Source: Ophiura sarsii
Lineage: Eukaryota; Echinodermata; Ophiuroidea; Amphilepidida; Ophiuridae
Assembly: GCA_035610835.1 (NCBI GenBank)
Contig: CM069446.1
Span: 4,342,075-4,406,074 of the forward strand
DNA: 64,000 nucleotides
Reading direction: 5' to 3'
The position numbers and the translations under genes were made by a program. The notes under the pieces were generated by a model. That model was not told where the DNA came from. It was given only the letters and a program-made list of their open reading frames with translations, and made no database searches. Position 1 is the stretch's first letter. Each line of letters begins with the position of its first letter. Below, one piece after another: positions 58,946-64,000 of this stretch.

Positions 58946-59480
58946 GGGGAGACGTCAAAACTCGACCGCCCGTTGACTGCCGGTTACGGGCGGTTCCGCC
59001 CGGTTCTTTCAGGTCAAATGTTTTACTGGTATATGAATATTCGCGCATGCAACACTGAACAACCGCCGGTTGATTTAATGCTGTAATCTGACCAATTTAC
59101 ACTATCAATCTGTTACTTTGCGGTCATAATAGCTCTCTCTATAATCGTCCTATAAAAAAAAAACATTCATAGACTTTCGGTATTGATTTTAAAAAGTTAA
59201 TTGAGCTATAAACAGATTGAAAAAGCCAACCCCAGCGAAAATCAATAGCTGTATTGTACTGGTTGTTTAACTGAGACTTTTAAGTCTTAAAAGAGCCCAT
59301 TACTTCAGATGTTATTGCTCACGTGTGTGACGAGGCACTTTCAACCGGTCGTGTTCACCAGAGTGTTACTATTTGACCTCATTATGTGTGTATATTATAA
59401 CAGACGACACGTTTTGTGAGAACCGAACGGAACCGGCCGTAACCGGCAGTTGCCGGGCGGTCGAGTTTTGACGTGATCCC
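58946..59480. mobile_element. TAA-flanked MITE with TIRs of about 60 bp
   Basis: GGGGAGACGTCAAAACTCGA at the left and TCGAGTTTTGACGTGATCCC at the right. The inverted match continues through CGCCCG...TGCCGGTTACGG...GGTTC. TAA on both sides (58943-58945, 59481-59483) suggests PIF/Harbinger. Non-coding interior, AT-rich except the arms. Confidence 0.88.
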
Positions 59481-59489
59481 TAACTCCAT

Positions 59490-59930
59490 ATAGACCTAGT
59501 TATTATTAACTACATACAAAGTCGAATTTAACTACATTCAAAGTCGAAAGGCAAATATCAACACCGTATGGTGGTAAAATTAACTACATCCAGGGCTATT
59601 CCAAAGTGACCCCCAAACCAGTCATATTACTACTATGTTAACATAGTCATTTTCCACTTAATACCAAGTCAAAAGATGAAGGACAACCCTATATGGGGGT
59701 CAAAATTAACTTATAAGGGGTTGTTTTAAAATGACTTTTTAATAGAAGTCAAATATGACTTCATTCATATAGTTATTTTTAATTCATACGAAATCAAAAT
59801 ATAAAGATCAACCCCGTATGCAGTCATATTTGACTTATTAAGGGTCATATATGACTTACTAAGGGGTCATTTGAAAATACTACAGAAAGTAGTCAAAGTT
59901 TGACTACCTATTTTAAGTGTGTAGTTGGCA
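59490..59930. repeat. Three degenerate units of about 120 bp
   Basis: Recurring order TAGT(T/C)ATT..., AAGTC(G/A)AA, CAACCC(C)(G/T)TATG...GTCA, AATTAACT. Decayed tandem repeat, no gene. Confidence 0.5.
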
Positions 59931-60072
59931 GTTTGACACCCAATTTTTTTTCTTCAACCACCATTTTAGTCCTCGGTGTGTCGGTGTGTGTCCAGGTTGG
60001 TGGGTCCTCATTTGGATAGTACCACGTTTGGTCCTTGTTCGGAGGTGTTTACAAGGGGTGTGTGTGTGTGGT

Positions 60073-60096
60073 GGGGGGGGGGGGGGGGGGGGGGGG
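60073..60096. repeat. Poly(G) tract, 24 bases
   Basis: Follows a (TG)n run and precedes TCATGAACTT. One of about a dozen poly(G/C) tracts of 12 or more in the window. Confidence 0.95.
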
Positions 60097-60377
60097 TCAT
60101 GAACTTCATCACCATCTGAATAGGGGGTTCTAATAGTGTTTTTTTTCGTTTAGAGGGTGATACAAAAACGACGACGATACATTGTTGGAACGCCCCTCTA
60201 CCGAAGAGAATGACCATCCCCTTAGCCATCATTTTGATTTAATGTGCACTTATCGTCGTGTAGTTTTAGCGTTCGATATTGGGTGGGTGCTGGTACAAGT
60301 TTAATGCCAGTTCTATTGTCAGTTAATACGCCGGTTTATTTGATTTTTACAAAACACACTCCGACTATAATAACTAT

Positions 60378-60900
60378 ATAGGCTAATAAGGAACATTACC
60401 GGGAGAACATTATTTCTCAACGGGGACGTGACTAAAATGAAAACATTCGTTTCCGGATTTGACGTTCTAAGAAACGTGTGGGGAATACTTGCCTTTTTAG
60501 TTCATCACGAACAATGGCAGATAAAATGAGCACTCGCTCTGAAATGTCTCTATTCCAATAAAATCAGCATCAATATGTTGCTAAGCATAAAACAGTAAAT
60601 TCGAACACTGTGGACACCAACGTCTTGAATGTGTTTGCTATTCAAAATGTTCAAACACGGCTAGTAACGTATGCTCGGGCGAGTTAGCTCATCTCATAAA
60701 TTTCCCAATAGAGTAATTTGCAGTGCTATAAACCATTCTACGTGCCTTCCCAACCTATTTGCGAAAGCGAATCCGCACAAGTCAGTCATATTATATTGAT
60801 ATTGCACTAATAGGATATTTACAAATCCATGTAAATACAGATGCTTTTTGTTTCTATCACGGTAATGCATTGGGCGTGTTCTTCACATCTTAAATGGCTT
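60378..60900 (+). repeat. E-family H piece preceding B2
   Basis: Matches the H pieces at 12,058, 27,940 and 49,090 (AAAACATTCGTTTCCGGATTT, then AATTTCCCAATAGAGTA). More diverged than the A1/A2 pair. No GIY-YIG remnant is left. Confidence 0.7.
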
Positions 60901-61114
60901 TCAAAATAGGAGTTAACGGAATTGTTAAGAGTACCCATGACTACGAATATTGTCCTCAGAAGGTTTAACTACGTACTGTAGACAAGGAACTACAACACAC
61001 AGCCAATATCAACATTTACTTTAAATAACTTTATTGATATGTGGGATGAGCTGGAGTAGTCAAAGCATCACTGCCTGATACACACAATGCAATAAATATT
61101 TGTTTCTTCTATCA

Positions 61115-61345
61115 TAGTAACAATATTATACCATGCTTTAGTAAACATTACACCATGCTTAAGTAAAGAATACACCATGCTTCAGTATACAATAATGCAA
61201 TACACCATGTTCTAGTAAACAATACACCCTGCTTTAGTATACAATACACCATGATTACACCTTGCTCTAGTAAACAATACACCCTGCTTTAGTATACAAT
61301 GCACCATAATTTAGTATACAATACACCAAGCTTTAGAAAACAATA
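61115..61345. repeat. Degenerate minisatellite of 22-26 bp units
   Basis: About nine imperfect copies of ACACCATGCTTTAGTATACA with variations in length. Non-coding. Confidence 0.9.
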
Positions 61346-61680
61346 AATATAAGCCAAACTTACGTAGGACGAGGATCTAGATCCCACGATTTGAAAGGAT
61401 CGAGGCCTCCGAAAGGAGCACCTCTAGCCTTCCACAAATACACGGGCAAAACCATGAAACAAATATGGTCCAGACCGTTATCCCCCTACAAAAACCTGCC
61501 CCATCCCGTACACAAAAACCCCGCCAGTCATCGACCGAGTCCGGCTCAGACCCAAGCCGGCCAAACCAGGACTTATAATGCCTGAAAACGACCCAATCAA
61601 CTCATCCAGTATGGATAACTGGGTGGGTTGGGTGGGATTTTCACCATGCAACGTGACTACTCCCAACCAGACATTGAACA
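61346..61680. other. No gene recognised
   Basis: A moderately GC-rich stretch (61,380-61,660) with frames on both strands that show no domain. It immediately precedes B2 and has no counterpart left of B1 because of the gap there. Confidence 0.4.
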
Positions 61681-63392
61681 AACCCAATAAAACGCGCCAC
61701 CCAATTGGGACGAAAATCGGGCATGAATATTAATATAGCCAACCACAAAATTTAAGATAGAACACCAAGGCACACAGCTCAAAACCACTTTAGGGTTATA
61801 ATGCTGTTAGGGGCCATATAAAAAACCGTAACTTTTGCAGAGCTTAGTTCATAACAAAAAAGGCTACACGATTAAGTATGCTGCACAAAATTCGCACAAC
61901 GTTAATGGAAATAAGCTCTCCAGGAACTCGGCCTTAAAAATTCAGTGACAATGATTAATAAATTGCGTAGAAGAACAAATTAGCAATCTTCTTTCAATAC
62001 CAGAACATAGGTTGTTTTGTTCCGTTTTCTTTTCTTTCCTTCTTTTAAATGAAACATTAAAACGAGATTCATGATTTATCTCGCTTTTATCACATCTCGT
62101 TTTCAGTATATTTACATAGTTTGCTCTCGATATGTCTTAAAAGGACTTTCTTTATCGAATCTCTATTTTAGTGTTGTCGTCAAATATACATACCATCCGA
62201 ATCCAAATTCGAATCCACATACATTATGAGTTTACGAGAACGAATCCAGCAGTGACAATCCAACCAACCATATTGCAGATGAATTTGCAGATGCATTCCA
62301 TAGTTATTTCAAACACCAACTATGTTTTGCTGGATTTGCTGTATTAATATGTATACGTTTCCTCAAAATATCAACAATAGATTATCTCAAGTTATTATTT
62401 CTACACTTAAAAGCATTGAAATTCACCCAAAGGAACAGGTTCTGTGACTCACCACCGTATAATCTCATTATATTCCCATGTCAGACGGATTAACACCTAC
62501 TTTGGGACATTATGAGAGGAAAGGAAACGGCTGTATCAACGGAGGTACGGAAGCTGCTTTATTATTGATATAGGTCATTGGTTTAACACTGTTGATATGC
62601 TATAATGATCTTATATATTATTGTTTGCTATAGATAATTTTAGAGACATTTCTGAGAATATTATTCATCCTTATAGATTATCCCGATAAAAGTAATATAA
62701 TTCAAATCCCTATTGAAATTAATCTTATCTGAATCCATTGTGTTACTCCGGAAATGACGTAAAGAAAGGCCAGGCACATTTGAGACCTTTTTTATTAACC
62801 ACCTAAAACATTGGGCAAAATATGCGAACACGTGATCTTTTTTACGTATATTAGACTGTCCACATTTTATTACTCATACAAATATTAGTTTGATGATGAA
62901 TGGTATGCACATGAAATATATCTTTAAAGAAACAATGTGAATTTGAAATGTGTATTGTTTTATCTCGCCCATTATTTCTTATTTATTTAAATGGACAGTT
63001 AAGCTCACACAATATAAATTATAATATAATAAGATTCTCTTATTTTCCATACACCTTTTGTGTGCAACATAAAAGGTTATCAGTAACATCTCATTTTGGA
63101 TATCGTAGATCGCTAATTAGGCCTATTATGCTTAGGGCTCATGTCCATATACTCTATCACAGCTTTCCCCAGCTTTCCTGGAGAAAGCTGTTTTGTTGTT
63201 GTTGTTATAACAATGAATTTTATTCACACACTAAGCTGTGATAGAATATATGGATATGACCCCTCACAAGTAGTGGTGTTGAAAACTTTACAATATATGG
63301 CACCAGTGCATATACTTATACAAAAATCGGAAACAAGCGAACATTTGAAACAATTTTCCCCCAACTTTTTTCAAACCAATTGGCACCATATT
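61681..63392. repeat. Duplicated block, copy B2
   Basis: Counterpart of B1 (42,531-44,640) without the TTAA fold-back. Similarity stops at ACCATATTT near 63,392, after which the two diverge completely. Confidence 0.9.
63135..63263. mobile_element. Hairpin MITE, copy in B2
   Basis: Same element as 44,390-44,515. The right flank triplet is TCA in place of TTA, and the arm has one more mismatch. Confidence 0.8.
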
Positions 63393-63764
63393 TAAGTTTT
63401 CTGACGTGCATGCAAGGAGAACAGAGTTGCCGGCCGAATGTTTCTGCCTTTCTGGGATTGGCGCGCTCAAACTGTTTCGCGGTCATTTTGAGCTCCCACT
63501 TCCGGGTTTTCCCGCGGTTGTTTCGGCTGATCTCGATCTGAATATCGTATTAGCCCCATTCGCATTTTGGCTGCCATCCTCAACGGAGGTCCGGTTAGAA
63601 AAGGAAAAAAAAATTATTGCAATAATAGTATTGCAATAATAATAAGTATTGCAATAATAAAGATATTAATGATACATGTTTTCAGGACCAATTACAAAAA
63701 TATCAGTGACAAGGTGAAATCTAGTTATCCAAAATTCCGGTCAGTTTTATGCGGGAGTCCATCC
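63393..63764. other. CpG-bearing stretch and ATTGCAATAATA repeats, no gene proven
   Basis: 63,410-63,600 is GC-richer with CTTCCGGG and TTTTGGCTGCCATCC, reminiscent of promoter-proximal DNA. No start codon in a domain-bearing frame follows. 63,611-63,660 has three copies of ATTGCAATAATA. Confidence 0.4.
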
Positions 63765-64000
63765 TTACTTAATGGTAGGTTGGCTTTGCAATATTGTCAT
63801 CAAATTGTGAATCTTTGTATGCATCGGCCACGGCCACCTTTACAACGATTTGACAAGATTATTTATATAACGAGTTACAAAATTGACTCTGAGCCTTGTG
63901 CGTGATGCGTGAAATAACATACAAAGATTCACAATTGTATGACAATAACACTAACAGTGATTGGTTGTCCCGATTGCAAAGCCAACCTACCATTAAGTAA
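63765..64000. mobile_element. Fold-back element reaching the window edge
   Basis: TTACTTAATGGTAGGTTGGC at the left and GCCAACCTACCATTAAGTAA at the right are perfect inverted ends. A second inner pair (ATTGTGAATCTTTGTATG and its complement near 63,920) extends the arms to about 60 bp. The right tip coincides with the last base of the window, so the flank cannot be tested. Confidence 0.8.

Noticed and set aside
63567..63905. 112-residue plus-strand frame near the right edge
   Set aside because: It has no ATG start at its beginning, runs through ATTGCAATAATA repeats and into a fold-back element; no domain.
1..64000. CRISPR arrays, bacterial operons or rRNA genes
   Set aside because: Tandem repeats here lack unique spacers of uniform size, genes are spliced, and no rRNA segments are recognisable.

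Overview
The window reads as gene-poor, repeat-dense nuclear DNA of a multicellular animal, AT-rich by eye. The evidence is GT/AG introns with matching phases, TTAGGG-type telomeric hexamers, metazoan histone 3' stem-loops with sea-urchin-like flanks, Penelope-like and LINE relics, and many terminal-inverted-repeat (TIR) elements with long poly(G)/poly(C) tracts. A marine invertebrate deuterostome such as an echinoderm is plausible, but that is an inference. I found no conventional host gene, rRNA or functional tRNA. Coding sequence belongs to mobile elements or to one unidentified insertion.

Layout. 0-15 kb holds a SINE, several non-autonomous DNA transposons, two fold-back structures with 15-bp minisatellites and an internal telomeric array (3.5-5.1 kb), a LINE relic, and old fragments of a repeat family called E here (pieces: head H, middle S, tail T). 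15.0-20.7 kb is a near-complete DNA transposon (TE-1) with a four-exon gene for a protein of about 712 residues. The gene carries one frameshift, and a small transposon sits in its third intron. 23.0-38.5 kb (A1) and 46.3-58.2 kb (A2) are two copies of one large block. 42.5-44.6 kb (B1) and 61.7-63.4 kb (B2) are two copies of another. The order A1-B1-A2-B2 suggests a tandem duplication of roughly 19-23 kb. A 100-base assembly gap (42,431-42,530) lies exactly at the start of B1, so two haplotypes joined by the assembler is a real alternative.

Because the blocks are paired, several insertions have an empty site visible in the same window. These are a 4.09-kb TIR transposon (TE-2, 34.0-38.1 kb) with a decayed gene of the HEEADSR/CXC type, a TA-flanked fold-back (30.9-31.6 kb), a TTAA-flanked fold-back (43.7-44.1 kb), and a 1.58-kb segment (26.2-27.8 kb). 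The last is the most unusual item: an intact 243-codon ORF of unknown family followed by two exact replication-dependent histone stem-loops and a run of more than a dozen further small hairpins.

Nothing here forms a pathway. The working units are self-contained mobile elements: gene plus TIRs (TE-1, TE-2), short derivatives that depend on transposases encoded elsewhere, and retroelement fragments.
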